Part shown: one piece after another, positions 46,901 to 58,064 of the stretch
How positions within the stretch are numbered: the stretch's first letter is position 1
How the letters are laid out: each line of letters begins with the position of its first letter
Assembly: GCF_000004825.1 (NCBI RefSeq)
Contig: NW_008805070.1
Location: forward strand, 496,001-560,000
Reading direction: 5' to 3'
From: Heterostelium album PN500
Lineage: Eukaryota > Evosea > Eumycetozoa > Acytosteliales > Acytosteliaceae
Length of the DNA stretch: 64,000 bases
Made by a program: the position numbers and the translations under genes
Notes under the pieces: generated by a model
The model's input: only the letters and a program-made list of their open reading frames with translations
Told to the model about the DNA's origin: nothing
Database searches by the model: none

Positions 46901-47486
46901 TCCAAACAGCAAAGCCTACAGTAAAATTGAAAGTATATTAGTTGGTAAGCTATTATTATTAATTTCTTTATAAATTTGTATGAATTCTCTAATTAATTGA
47001 AATGAAATCCGAATATAGATCAACTACCAGAAAATATTCATGTTCTAAACTTCAAGAGATTTAATGGTGAATTCCTCATTAGATTAATCAACATTTATCC
47101 AGCAGAGACACGTATTGCCACATCTGTGAATCTTCCAACAATATTTAGATCTTTAGAACCAGATAATTGTAGAGAAATGTATATCGGTGGTAGTTCAGGT
47201 ATGTTATGTTAAACGTATATTGTATAAATATTACAAACTAAGTTTAACTTTTAATTAATTTTGTTTATATTTTTAAAAACAAATAGAAATGAACTATAGT
47301 GATATGAATCTATGTAAAACCACATTCAATTGTACATATGAGCCAATAGTTACTTATATAATCGGAGGAATAAGAACTGCACGTGATCCTCCAGGTGGTT
47401 CTGATTTACTTCCACTTCCAATCAATGAATGCTTCATCAGAATTCAACCTGGTGAGATCAAAACCATTAGATTCTCAGCATCATAA
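43915..47486 (+). CDS. Lysosomal-type alpha-mannosidase (GH38)
   Basis: Twelve exons (43915-44121, 44188-44279, 44344-44550, 44614-45011, 45067-45236, 45293-45421, 45476-45950, 46012-46112, 46179-46586, 46671-46944, 47019-47198, 47287-47486) give 946 residues. A signal peptide leads into the GH38 domain: VCHSHDDSGWLDT (zinc His/Asp), the nucleophile Asp in GWQIDPFGHA, FIQHHDAITGTH (zinc His), and in the C-terminal half SDRSKGAAAIYEG. The enzyme trims mannose from N-glycans in the lysosome or outside the cell. Length is close to that of family members (about 950-1010). D. discoideum has several such genes and the orthologue is not clear. The acceptor at 46670 is AAG preceded by few pyrimidines, hence less certain. 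Confidence 0.93.
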
Positions 47487-47791
47487 TGCTTTTATTTTAC
47501 TTCTCTTTGTAAATAAAAACAAATAAATAAACTTCAAAATTGATATAACTATTTAGATCTAATAAGCTTTTTGAATTCGAACAAAAATCAATTGATATCA
47601 TTATTTTTTTTTTCAAATAAAATTTAAAATAAATCTTTTTTTTTTTTAATAAAACCATTTGTTTGTTCAAAAAATATCACCATTAGTTTTTTGTAATATT
47701 AAAAATAAGATATAATAATAATATATATAAGATTTAAGATATAATAAGATATATATATATATTTTAATATTATAATAAATAAATTGTTAAA
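47487..47791. other. AT-rich spacer
   Basis: Between alpha-mannosidase and the coiled-coil gene. Contains a TATATATA stretch near 47720-47762, probably part of the downstream promoter. Confidence 0.6.
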
Positions 47792-50020
47792 ATGTCAGGA
47801 CAACCAGCACCATCTAATGATCTCGTCAGATTGAATAATACTCTGGTTGATACACTCTTGAAATCACAGGATGAAATCAAGGTGTTGAAACAGTCTATCG
47901 AAGGCCTGGCAAAGGAAAAGCAACAATTGGCCGATCGTTTCACACAGCTATTGAAAAGTTCAGATGGTAACACTGCCATCAAAGCAGAGTTTATCGATGA
48001 ACTTAGTAAATCGACTGGTCACGTCGATGAGACCAATGGAAACGGTGTCGTTTCTCTTGCAGACACTCCACAGCAGTCGCAGTCATCGTCAGAGGAAGTC
48101 GAGAGACTCTCCAAGCAGCTAGAGGAATCAGAGAAGGAGATCGATCGATTGAAATATGAAATGGGCAAGTTGAACACTGCAGTAGTCAATCAACAGAATC
48201 ACGCAGAAACAATCAAGACATTCCAGTTCAAAGAGGAGCAACTCGTCATGCAAAACCAATCGTTACAAGAGGCACTCGACGAGCAGAATCAATTGGCTTT
48301 GAAATTGCGTGAGCAGTTCCTTGCTGAGAAGGAGAAGTTGGTCACCAAGATTGGCGAGTTGGACAATCAGATCCAAGAGACACAACGTGGCGATCTACTC
48401 AAAGAACAAGAACTGCTGTTACTCCACGCCAGAATCGAGGAGAAGGATCAGGAGATCAAGAAGTTGCAAGAGAAGCTCGATCAATTGGAAAAGAGTGCTG
48501 AGGAACAGGCTACTCTTTCGCCAAAGTCCGATGAGTTGGTCCGTCTTGAAGAGGAAAACAAACATCTCCAAGAGAAGCTAGAGCAAAAGCTGCAAGGACA
48601 AACCGAGCAAATCGGACAGTTGCAACAAGATAACCAAGAGTTGATAAGCAAGTTGGAAGGTCTTACCAAGTTGGAGCAAGAGAACAAATCTTTGTTGCAG
48701 CAGATAGAGCAACACACCTCTTCGACCGATGAGAATGTCACTCGTTTGGAACAAGAAAAGTTGGAGTTGTCCAATACCAACAACGAAAGAATCAAGACAC
48801 TCGAGGAGGAGAATAAGATCTTCCAGATGCGTGTAGATGAAACCGAGAATAAATTCAAAGATATCATTAGCTTGTTGGAAGAGGAAAATAAAACACTGCA
48901 GGACAAGGTGGCGAGCACCGATTCCCAGCAGAATGAAAAAGTGACAGAGTTGGAGCAGGCCAACAAACAACTCGCCGAGAGAATTGCATTGGCCGAGACA
49001 GAGAGTGGCGACAAACATTCAAAGCTCGAGGAGGAAAACAAGTCATTGCAGAGTAAGATTAGCGATTTGGAATCGAAGCAAGTCGATCCATCAAAGTTAG
49101 AGGAAATGCAACAGGCCAACGAGAAGTTGCAATCAGAGTTGGAAAAGATCAATACAGAGCACAAGTCACTCACCGAGAAGATGGAGCAATCCAACAACAG
49201 CGAGAATGAAAGAGTTTCTAAATTGGAGCAAGATAACCAATCGTTGCAAAGCCAGTTGGAGACAGTCAACAGCGAGAATGCCGAGAAACTGTCGAAATTG
49301 GAGGCAGACAACCAATCGCTATCGGAGAAACTAGAGCAGTTGGCTAGTTCACAGACAGAGAAGACCGGTCAACTCGAGACTGAGAATCAACAGTTGAAAG
49401 AGCAACTCGAACAAACTGGAAATGAATATAAACAAAAGATTGAAACTATCGCCCAGTTGGAGGAATCAAACAGAGAACTCAGTGAAAAGCTAAGTGGACT
49501 CAACGATGAGTCCGTACAGAATATGGCAAAGGCAGAGCAAGAGAACAATAAATTGAAGGAACAGATTGTTTCGGCAACCGATGAACTCAATCAACTCAGA
49601 GAGAAGCAAGCGGCATTCGAATTGGAGAATCAACAGTTGAAAGAAAACTCTGACAAGTTAAAAGCATTACAAGAGCAATATGATTCAATGAAGGCAGAGT
49701 TTGAAGCATTCAAGAATTCTTCAGCATCAGCCAACACTAATATTGAACAACCAACACCACAACAACAACCTACTTCCAGCTCATTAGATGAGCTTGTCGA
49801 TCTCGACTTTTCAAGTAATCCATCAACTACTACTTCCACAGTAACTGAAGAGTTGAAACCAGAACAAGTTGAAGATGAAGAAAAGGAAGAGGAAAAGGAT
49901 GAAAAAAAGGAAGAGGAAAAAGAAGAGGATAAAGAAGAAAAAGAAACTACCACCACCGAACCAGCTCAAGTCGACAACGAAGAAGAAGAAGAAGAAGAAG
50001 AAATGGAAGAAATCTATTAA
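47792..50020 (+). CDS. Long coiled-coil protein
   Basis: Single exon, 742 residues. Residues about 15-630 are almost continuous heptad repeat rich in Glu, Gln, Lys and Leu, with a recurring phrase of the type LEEENKSLQSK. It predicts a rod of roughly 90 nm if fully helical (inference). The C-terminus is Ser/Thr/Pro-rich, then strongly acidic with alternating Glu and Lys, ending MEEIY. No membrane segment, GRIP domain or other end module is visible. It could tether membranes, link cytoskeleton or organise a centrosome; sequence alone cannot decide. Similarity searches would hit many unrelated coiled coils. Codon use suggests solid expression. Confidence 0.8.
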   Translation: MSGQPAPSNDLVRLNNTLVDTLLKSQDEIKVLKQSIEGLAKEKQQLADRFTQLLKSSDGNTAIKAEFIDELSKSTGHVDETNGNGVVSLADTPQQSQSSSEEVERLSKQLEESEKEIDRLKYEMGKLNTAVVNQQNHAETIKTFQFKEEQLVMQNQSLQEALDEQNQLALKLREQFLAEKEKLVTKIGELDNQIQETQRGDLLKEQELLLLHARIEEKDQEIKKLQEKLDQLEKSAEEQATLSPKSDELVRLEEENKHLQEKLEQKLQGQTEQIGQLQQDNQELISKLEGLTKLEQENKSLLQQIEQHTSSTDENVTRLEQEKLELSNTNNERIKTLEEENKIFQMRVDETENKFKDIISLLEEENKTLQDKVASTDSQQNEKVTELEQANKQLAERIALAETESGDKHSKLEEENKSLQSKISDLESKQVDPSKLEEMQQANEKLQSELEKINTEHKSLTEKMEQSNNSENERVSKLEQDNQSLQSQLETVNSENAEKLSKLEADNQSLSEKLEQLASSQTEKTGQLETENQQLKEQLEQTGNEYKQKIETIAQLEESNRELSEKLSGLNDESVQNMAKAEQENNKLKEQIVSATDELNQLREKQAAFELENQQLKENSDKLKALQEQYDSMKAEFEAFKNSSASANTNIEQPTPQQQPTSSSLDELVDLDFSSNPSTTTSTVTEELKPEQVEDEEKEEEKDEKKEEEKEEDKEEKETTTTEPAQVDNEEEEEEEEMEEIY

Positions 50021-50096
50021 AATATAATTTTTTTGAAATATTTAGATTTAATTAACATCATTTGAAAATGATTATTATAATATCAGATTTTCTTTA

Positions 50097-51179
50097 TTAG
50101 TTTGATTTAATAAGTTTTAATAGATTATTTAAAATTGTATTATATTTAATGATATCATTATCATCGTCTAACGAACTATCTAATAACCATATACAAAATG
50201 AGAATGCATAGAAATGAATGAGTTTAATCTGTAATGAAGAGAATTTACCGCTTTCTGTGTAGGTACTACCGATTGCCTCTATGAACTTCCAATTGCAATA
50301 ACAATGTGATAATATTCTACCGATATCATATAATCCATCACCTGCCAAACAATCTGCAAAATCTATAATACCAACCAACTCTAACTCTAACTCTGCATTA
50401 CTATTATTATTATTATTGTTGTTGCTCTTCTTTCCTCTTACTCTAATGTTATTACTACAAAGATCTGCATGAATCAATCTTGGTCTAATATAATTGTTCT
50501 GTTCCTCCAATTCTTTCAATAGATCTATACTATTTTGATAATATTGTTGTAGATATCTTGATAGATCTTCGTTGTTTGTATAGTCATCGATCAATTTCAA
50601 TCGATAGAGTTGGTTTTCTTTACAAGATTCGATCTGTGAGGGTATATCGCTGAAGAACTGATGCCAGTGATCTCTGTCACCACGGAGATCGAGTGTTTGA
50701 AGATAGCCATAACGTCCACCCGTTTCTATCTGATGAATACCACGAAGAACCGTTCCTACTTGACTAAAGATATGCTGGCCGACCGTATCTGGTATGTCTA
50801 GAGTCGATCTGTAGAATTCACTGAGATCACATTGCTCAATGTAGGTCTCAAGCAAGTAGGAATCTTCAACTGCCAACAACTTGGCAACAGGCAAACCATG
50901 ATCACCCAACACCTTCAAAATAGCGGCTTGCATTCTTGGAGTGTGCATCGGTGGGCAGTCTTCGTCTTCTAACAATCTCGGTATTCTCAATACCACCCTC
51001 TCGCTATCTATAGCATCTGTATTTACAATATAAACATTGTTATCGTAACCTTTCGAACAATCTTTAATGGTGAAACGATCATCTGTGAATTCTAACCATT
51101 GTTTTATTTCATTTTTGATTATCTCTAGAATTTTATTCTTTTGAATTGGTGTTAAAGTTGGAATTATATTACTTGTCAT
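50097..51179 (-). CDS. Aminoglycoside phosphotransferase-like small-molecule kinase
   Basis: Single exon, 360 residues. The APH/choline kinase fold is supported by the N-lobe (NNVYIVNTDAIDSERVVLRI), the Brenner-type catalytic loop IHADLCSNNIRV (His-x-Asp-x4-Asn) and the metal-binding GIIDFADCLAGDGLYDIGR. The family phosphorylates small molecules such as choline, homoserine, hydroxylysine, fructosamine or drugs; the substrate cannot be told. An Asn run between the loop and the metal motif is a typical dictyostelid insertion. There is no membrane segment. Its stop lies about 80 bp from the stop of the convergent coiled-coil gene. Confidence 0.85.
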   Translation of the reverse strand: MTSNIIPTLTPIQKNKILEIIKNEIKQWLEFTDDRFTIKDCSKGYDNNVYIVNTDAIDSERVVLRIPRLLEDEDCPPMHTPRMQAAILKVLGDHGLPVAKLLAVEDSYLLETYIEQCDLSEFYRSTLDIPDTVGQHIFSQVGTVLRGIHQIETGGRYGYLQTLDLRGDRDHWHQFFSDIPSQIESCKENQLYRLKLIDDYTNNEDLSRYLQQYYQNSIDLLKELEEQNNYIRPRLIHADLCSNNIRVRGKKSNNNNNNNSNAELELELVGIIDFADCLAGDGLYDIGRILSHCYCNWKFIEAIGSTYTESGKFSSLQIKLIHFYAFSFCIWLLDSSLDDDNDIIKYNTILNNLLKLIKSN

Positions 51180-51744
51180 TTTATAACAATAAACAATAAT
51201 TTAAATTAACCAATCAATCAGTTTTCATATATCTTTTTAAAAAAAAAAAAAGTTCATCACAGATATTTTTGTTGTTTCCTGATAAAGAAAGAATTTAATC
51301 TTGGTTTTTTATTAGTAAAAAAAGTAAATTACTTGTTTAATAAACAGACTAGTCTGATAAGTTAAAGATTAAATCAATCAAGTTTTCTTTTTTGTTAAAA
51401 TTAGAAATATTCTTTATTTAATACAATAATAATTGGGTAATTTCATTTTATGCCTCCCAAAAATGAAAAAATTTTGCATAGCTTTTTTGTTTATTTTGAA
51501 AAAATAATGGAAACCTATAAAATGAAAAAACACAATTCATTGAAACTATGTGTTTAATTTTGTTTTTTTTTGTAAACTGGCAAATCAAAAGTAGTGTTAA
51601 CAGGTGATTGGTTAAATCTATTGAACTAACAATTAAAAATGTAAATCAATATTAAATTAAACTTTTAAAAGTGTAACAAAATTATTATTCAATAATCATT
51701 ACTTATACCATTAAATAAATAATTAATACTATCAAACAAATAAA
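51180..51744. other. AT-rich spacer between divergent genes
   Basis: Shared upstream region of the APH-like gene (minus) and the patatin-like gene (plus). No gene seen. Confidence 0.6.
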
Positions 51745-52824
51745 ATGCAATCACCAAGTCATAAACCAAAATTAATTATTTCATGTGATGGAGGTGGAAT
51801 GAGAGGTATGTAAATTTCTTTAATTGTGTTTAGAATAAAAAAATAATTAATAATAACAAAATTATTTAAAGGTTTGATGACTTTGCAGATTATCAGTCAA
51901 CTTGAGAAAGATCTTGGTTGTGATATTTTTGCAAGAGCCTCTCTAATCGGTGGAACTAGTACTGGTGGTATGATTACCTTTTCGAGAATGGCAGGTCACT
52001 CTAACGAAGATATTAGAGATCTGTATATTACCGTTGGAAGAGAAGTTTTCAAAACTGACTGTAGAAACATTGTGGAATCACAATCGATTGCCAACACAAA
52101 GATGTTTTCTGAAGCACTCACCAAACTTTACAATCAAAGTACTCTCAGTGATTTCAGTCCATTGGTAAAAGGATTTGTCACTACTTCAGCTACCAATATC
52201 CTTCTTCCACATCTCGGTCCAGAACCATTCATTCTAAGTAACTACAACAACCCCACAAGAGCAATCAATCCAAAGGAGATTCCAGAGAATCATAGTATTG
52301 TCCATGCAGTTCGTGCAACATCTGCTATTCCAATGCTATTCTCCACCCCTACCTATAAGAACTACACCTATATGGATGGTGGTTATTTCAATAACAATCC
52401 AATTAACCTTACCCACCAGGAAGCTGTCAATATCTTTGGAATGGATAATATCCATGAATGTATTTTCATTTCCTTTGGAACTGGTTACCAAGTTACTAAA
52501 ACTGATATGATGTCAAACCTTACTTCTTCATTTACCACTGGTACCAAATTTGTAACCACCAACATTGGCAAAGTTATTGAGAACCCACTGACCAGAATCA
52601 TTAATTTTATGACAGGTTCCAGTTTTGAAATTCATCAACAATTCCAAAAGGCCAATCCAAATCTCCACTACTTTAGATTCGATCCAGTGATTGACAAGAA
52701 CATTGGAGTCAATGATGTATCCGAACCATCCATTGCCTATATGAAAGAAGAAGCAACTAGATTCACAAACTCAAAAGAATATAAAGAAATGGTTCTAAAA
52801 ATTAAAGGATTATTGGACTTTTAA
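51745..52824 (+). CDS. Patatin-like phospholipase
   Basis: Two exons (51745-51805, 51872-52824) give 337 residues. The oxyanion loop CDGGGMRGLMTLQI, the nucleophile elbow IGGTSTGGMIT (Ser) and the catalytic Asp in YMDGGYFNNNP form the complete Ser-Asp dyad of patatins. It should hydrolyse acyl chains from membrane lipids or act as a lysophospholipase. No signal peptide or membrane segment, so probably cytosolic. A 116-bp copy of the region around the nucleophile lies at 16573-16688 with three mismatches. Codon use is like that of neighbours. Confidence 0.94.
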
Positions 52825-52913
52825 GAATCCATGGATTTAATTTAAACAAACAAATTTGTTTTTTATTATAAAGTTTACAAATAAATAGATCTTTTTTAAT
52901 TAATGATAATAGT

Positions 52914-54006
52914 TTATGACAAATAGTTCTTTGATCCTTGTTCAAGACCAGTGCAATCATTGCAACAGTTATTGTTCAAACCACCAACACATCCACCTAC
53001 CCAGAAGGAAATACCTCTGGTGGTAGCATTGTTGACCCAACCGACGGCAGCTTGCAAAACAGTACCTTGGTATGAATTACAATTTGGTGAACCATCACAA
53101 CTGTAAAGACTGACAACTAAATGTTCTGGTCTCATTGGTGGAATGCTTGCCCAGCTTTTAAATTAAATCATATTAATAAATTAAAGTTTAAATATTTTAG
53201 AATATTAAAATAATAATATCTTACTTGGTACCATATAAATGTTCATTCCAATATTGAGTTGCCTCAGAGAGAGATCCGTATGGTCCTCCAGTAACCATAG
53301 CGTTGATCCAGTTGATTTCGTTGGCTTCCAACCACTTGCTTGCCCAGAGAGAAACAGAGGTTAAGTATCCGGTTCCAGCACCAGTATCTACAGTTAGCAA
53401 AGAGCTATCGGTGGCACTCGAGGAGTTGTCAAATGGAATGACAGAACGGTATGCCTTGACAAAAGCATCCAACTTTGGTGTATTGGCTTCACTCTCGTAG
53501 TCGATTTCAATTCCAACACCAAATTCTTGGGCGATGGCAGCAGCATTCTTACCAAGAGTAGTTGGATCTTTAGTTAAAGCTTGATCCCATTCAGAACTCC
53601 AGGCTATAATAATTGTAATTGTGAAAATTTATTAATTAAAATAAAAAACTCTAGATTTCAAACAATTTAATACAATACCTGCACCACCAATGGAGAACAT
53701 AACAGATAGACCTTGAGATTGGAGATATTGAATGAGTGATTTACTCATACCGGCTGGAACTGCTTGTATTCCTTGTTGGAGAATGTTTACTGGGTTCAAG
53801 AAGGAGAAGATAAACAAGTTATTGGTTGGGATACCATCTCCACGATTGACAATCCAATCGACATAGGAGTTGTTGATTGGTGTATTCCACATGCAACCAT
53901 CGATACCGCAATGCCAAATAGCATAGACTTTACCCAAGTCTGATGGTTTAGAATAGGAAAATGACAAAACAGATAATAATAATACTAAAGATAAATAAAA
54001 TTTCAT
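52914..54006 (-). CDS. Secreted GH18 chitinase-like protein
   Basis: Three exons (54006-53679, 53603-53225, 53154-52914) give 315 residues. A signal peptide (MKFYLSLVLLLSVLSFSYS) is followed by a GH18-type barrel: VYAIWHCGIDGCMWN, VMFSIGGAGAWSSEW (the SxGG strand) and GVGIEIDYESE, which carries the D-x-D/E-x-E end of the catalytic motif in the form IEIDYE. The C-terminus is Cys-rich (GGCVGGLNNNCCNDCTG), suggesting disulfides. The catalytic Glu is present, so chitinase or chitobiase activity is possible, although the first Asp of the standard DxxDxDxE motif is replaced. Targets could be bacterial or fungal glycans or the amoeba's own coat. Confidence 0.82.
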
Positions 54007-54805
54007 TTTTAAATAGGATTGTGAGATTGAATGAACTGATTTCAATTGGAATAGAAAAGTCCTCCTTTTATCATCATTTTTTTGATACCACCAAAAAAAA
54101 ATAAAATAAAAAAAAATTAAATATTTAAAAGAATGATAAATTTGATTAAAAATATCAATAAATTCGAAAAAATGATCAAATTTTCGGAGGCACTTAAATG
54201 GTCTTGTCCTCCGCCCATTCGAAGATTTCAAAGTGTTTTTGCAAAAACTAAATATCTTTTTTTCAATTCCAAAAAAACTTTTTTTTTTTTTTAAGTGTTA
54301 ATGCAGCATTGGATGTTCTCTTGGGTACCGCCCGCTATTACAATAATCCTATCTTTAATCTGATTTTTGAGAACCATCAAATAAACAAATTCCAACACAA
54401 AATACAAATAATATCGTGAACGAAGTGTTAAACATCAATTGAAGATGCCCAAAGTCCGATACCAGCAAATAATCCATCTCTTTTTTTTGTTATTTTTAAC
54501 AAGAACACTTGCTGTTCTTTTTATTTTAAACAACTATAAATCATGATTATTATCCAGAAATTTCAATTGAAAAAGTTGATTTTAATAATTAATTCATAAC
54601 TAAATTTCTATTTGGTCAAGTAAGAGTAATAAATTATTAATTCTAACTTTGGTGACTGTATACATAAACAAATAAAAATGAATGAGTCATTTGATCTGAC
54701 GTGGTATTCTTCTCTTTTATTTTTGTGATTTTTTAATAACAGAGTGGGTGATAAGAAAAAACACTGAACTATAATTCTTTATTTTTTTTATTTTTTGAGC
54801 CAATA
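54007..54805. other. Spacer with possible gene remnants
   Basis: Upstream of the GH18-like gene (minus) and of use1 (plus). Around 54301-54417 the plus strand reads ALDVLLGTARYYNNPIFNLI followed by FENHQINKF, resembling the N-terminal repeat of dictyostelid ankyrin-type families. The minus strand near 54485-54430 reads DGLFAGIGLWASSIDV and a stop, like the end of some gene. Both are short and unsupported by starts or splice sites. Confidence 0.4.
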
Positions 54806-56061
54806 ATGAAGAAGATGGCTAAACAAGATGTAATATTTGATACAGATATAGCTTCTGGTGGAAGTAATAGCAGTAGCAGCAGTAAAGATATATATAAAGA
54901 CATTCATAAACTAGATGTAAATCTAAAGAGACTGATACAGTCATGTGAGAATCTAATTTCAAATTCAAATTCAAATAGAGATATGTTATCTGTAGAAAAG
55001 GTAATTATATATATTTACACTACATTGGATTAACAAACAAACTAACAAACTGTATTCAAAAATAATTACTACTTTAGTTTATACCTGTATTATTTGCTAA
55101 ATATTCACAACTTAAAGATTTAATAGAGAATAAATCAAATCAATTAAATAAAAACATACAAACAACACCAACATTAACATCAGCATCGTCGTCATCATCA
55201 TCAACAGCATCATCTTTAAATACCAACAATGAACAATTAGAAAAGAATATACCTTCAAAAGAAGCATTAAATGAATACTCGAGAAAGATAAATGTTTTAC
55301 TTGGATTAGTTAATCAAGAGAAATTAGTAAGATATCGTTACTATTATCAATATAAATGCTATTATCATTAATATGTTATGTTATTAACTTTATTTTAGAA
55401 TTCACCTATCTCTACAAGATTATCAATGATAAGATTACAATCAAGTAATATTACACATGGTGAGAAGATGAATGAAGTTCATACTGTAATGAAGACAAGA
55501 AACAATGAAGAAAAGAAGAAAACAGAATTATTATTATCATCACCTCATCCACAACATAATAATAATAATAATAATAGCAATAATAATAATAATCAACAGC
55601 AACAACAACAACAACAGCAGTTAACATCACCAACATTACATTATCGAGCAAAATTTCAAAATAAAAATAGTGAGTTGTCAAAACTATTGGGTACGACTCA
55701 TCAAGAGGACAGACTGGACGATCCGGAGCGTCTAAGCCAGTTGTCATTCCAGGATATAACCAATCAACAACGAATACTCCAAGAGGACTTGGCACGTGAG
55801 ATGTCCGATGCCGCTATGCACCTGAAGAGTCACTCCAACAAGATGTCGACGATGCTCAACAGCGACATGTCGCGTCTCGACGAACTCAATTCACATCTCA
55901 CCAACAACCACGACAAAATCGGCGAGGAACACGAACGTCTCAAGAAGTATACATCGAGCAACCGTAAAGATACACTCAACTATTTCCTTATCATCGTATT
56001 GGTGATGTGTCTGTTCCTCTTTACCTATTTCTTCATGAAGATAACACCAGTACCAAAATAG
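54806..56061 (+). CDS. use1: SNARE Use1
   Basis: Three exons (54806-55000, 55078-55326, 55399-56061) give 368 residues. The C-terminal third matches Use1: a SNARE-like helix (LAREMSDAAMHLKSHSNKM through SRLDELNSHLTNNHDKIGEE) followed by a single C-terminal membrane anchor (LNYFLIIVLVMCLFLFTYFF) and a short lumenal end. Use1 works at the endoplasmic reticulum in retrograde Golgi-to-ER fusion with Sec20 and syntaxin 18. The N-terminal helical region is broken by Ser-, Asn- and Gln-rich inserts, which make it longer than yeast or human Use1 (about 250). The first ATG is used; a second Met three codons on is possible. Confidence 0.88.
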
Positions 56062-56169
56062 TACAATTGTACTAAACTAAACCAAACTATATATATATAT
56101 TTATATATTTATAAATATTTATTCCTCCATCCAACTATAGTTTTTATTAAACAGACGATTGGGTTGTCT

Positions 56170-57378
56170 TTAATAATAAATTGATTTTGTATAATGTCTT
56201 TCTACTTTTCTAAATTCACCATCTTTTCCTTTGGTCCAAAGGAAGTAATCGAATTTCATGTCGTTTCCTATGAATTCGTGATTCTGAAGTCTTGCTCTCT
56301 CTGTGAGTAGATGGCATGCGTGGATCGCCAGCGAACGTAGTTCAATCTCACGGTCGCCAGCTGGCAACTCTTTTCCGCTGTCGAGCCACTCCTCCAACTC
56401 TTTCGACACCTCGAGAATGCCATATTTTCTCAAGACCGCGGGAACTACGTTGTCTGTGAAAACGGTCAGCTGATCAACATCTTCAAAGTCGAATCGCTCC
56501 GGGAGCAAACTCTTGAATCTTCTATGTAGATCTCCACAGAGTAACTGTGCTTTCTTGTAAAGATAGATGGGTGTGTTTGATTCTCCGTACTTGGAGACAT
56601 CCCTAAATGCCGGGAAAGTATTAACCAAACGTTCCGTCAATTTGCATGCTGATGGACGACTATTTGATGATGATGATGATGATGATGATGGTTCAGTGAA
56701 TTTAAAGATGAACGATCCGAAATCATCGAATCCAAGTTCGTCCTGTACTATGGTTGCACTCTCACGAAGTACGCTGTGGATCGACATGGCCAGTGGCTTC
56801 AATGGCGAATCTTTGTAGGCGTAGATTCCGGGTTGCTGTTGGACTTCCACCGAGATTGGAATGTTGAAATACGAGGAAACCTCGTGCAACGATAGATTCT
56901 TGAAGAACTTTGCATTGATATTGCCAGACTGCGAGAGAAACATTCCAAACAAGCCATAGCAAATGGTGTCGTATGCGCCTCTTCCCGATGCCTCGTGTAA
57001 TTCCTTTCGGTAGCCACTACCGAAATTTATAAGATCCAGAACGAACCAAAAGTTCACCTCTTGCTCATGATTACTGAAATTCAATGGGAATTGCATAACT
57101 GATGTTTTTTGATCATATTCATCTAGATCGAAAATTAAACATTCTAGAATTAGTACATTTTTCAATCAATTTTAAAAGGAGAGATTCATGCTTTCAAAAT
57201 TTGCTTCAAATGATCAATCATTGATTGTTAACCGCTTACCTTTTGTAATTTCACGAATAAATTTATCGATTGCCTCTGAATTTATTTTAACATCTTTCGA
57301 GTGTTCACTTAACCATGCTGCAGAACTTAATACCTCTGATGAAATTGTTGGTTGATTCGATGAAATATCTTTACCCAT
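56170..57378 (-). CDS. QNG1: Queuosine salvage protein (queuosine 5'-phosphate N-glycosylase)
   Basis: Two exons (57378-57240, 57122-56170) give 363 residues. The family (formerly DUF2419/C9orf64) is recognised by NFWFVLDLINFGSGYR, GMFLSQSGNINAKFF near the middle, then FPAFRDVSKYG, YKKAQLLCGDLHRRF and LTVFTDNVVPAVLRKYG. The enzyme frees queuine from queuosine phosphate so the base can be reinserted into tRNA; amoebae obtain it from bacterial food. The Asp of FVLDLINFG is the likely active-site residue in studied relatives. A Ser/Asp-repeat insertion interrupts the middle. Length is like that of human QNG1 (about 340). Convergent with use1. Confidence 0.92.
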
Positions 57379-57687
57379 AATGTTTTGTTTATAATTGTTT
57401 AGAAATAGAAATGAATGAATGTTTGAAATGGTGAGACTAGTCTGGTTTAAGATTCGTTTAGTTTGTTTGGTATGACGAAAGAAAATGAATCAAAATAAAT
57501 AAAATTTATAAAAAAAATAAAATAAATAAATTTATTTAGTGAATTATTTATTTAAGATTTAATAAAAAAAAAGAAGAAAATGAAAAGAAATATGATCAAT
57601 TTGGGTTTATAACTAGTGATCATCAAAAATTGCAATTTAAAAATTTTTAAAATTAAATGGTTTTTTTAACTATCAGTTAAATTTAGA

Positions 57688-57719
<32 letters not shown>

Positions 57720-58064
57720 AAAAAAGTCGTTAATTGTTTTTTTTAAAAATCAAAAATTTAAAAATTTTATATGATTCCTTTAATTTCAACAACTAAATTA
57801 TTATATTATATTTAGATCTAGTATTTCTTTATAATATTATTATCTATTTATAGTATTATTAATTAATCAAATCGTCAATTTCAACGTTAATCTTGATTTT
57901 GATAGTTGATTATTTATTTTTTTGTTGTTTTTTTAGTGTTGTTTTTTAAAAGTTTAGTTATTTAGTTTAATTATTCTCTTAGGTTACCTAGTTATTCAAT
58001 TAGTTTGGTTGTTTTCATTTATCTATACTTAGTATCGCTGTTAGTTTATTAGTTAGAAAAAGAA
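57379..58064. other. AT-rich spacer with long A tracts
   Basis: Divergent upstream region of the queuosine salvage gene and iws1. An almost pure A tract of about 38 bases with a single interruption cluster lies at 57688-57725, with T runs near 57900-57950. No gene seen. Confidence 0.6.

Noticed and set aside
48481-49311. Minus-strand Ser/Cys-rich frame of 276 codons
   Set aside because: Reverse complement of the coiled-coil gene; Glu/Lys/Leu codons read backwards give Ser/Cys/Phe.
54174-54294. Short plus-strand frame starting MIKFSEALKWSC
   Set aside because: About 40 codons running into poly-Phe from a T run, no family match.
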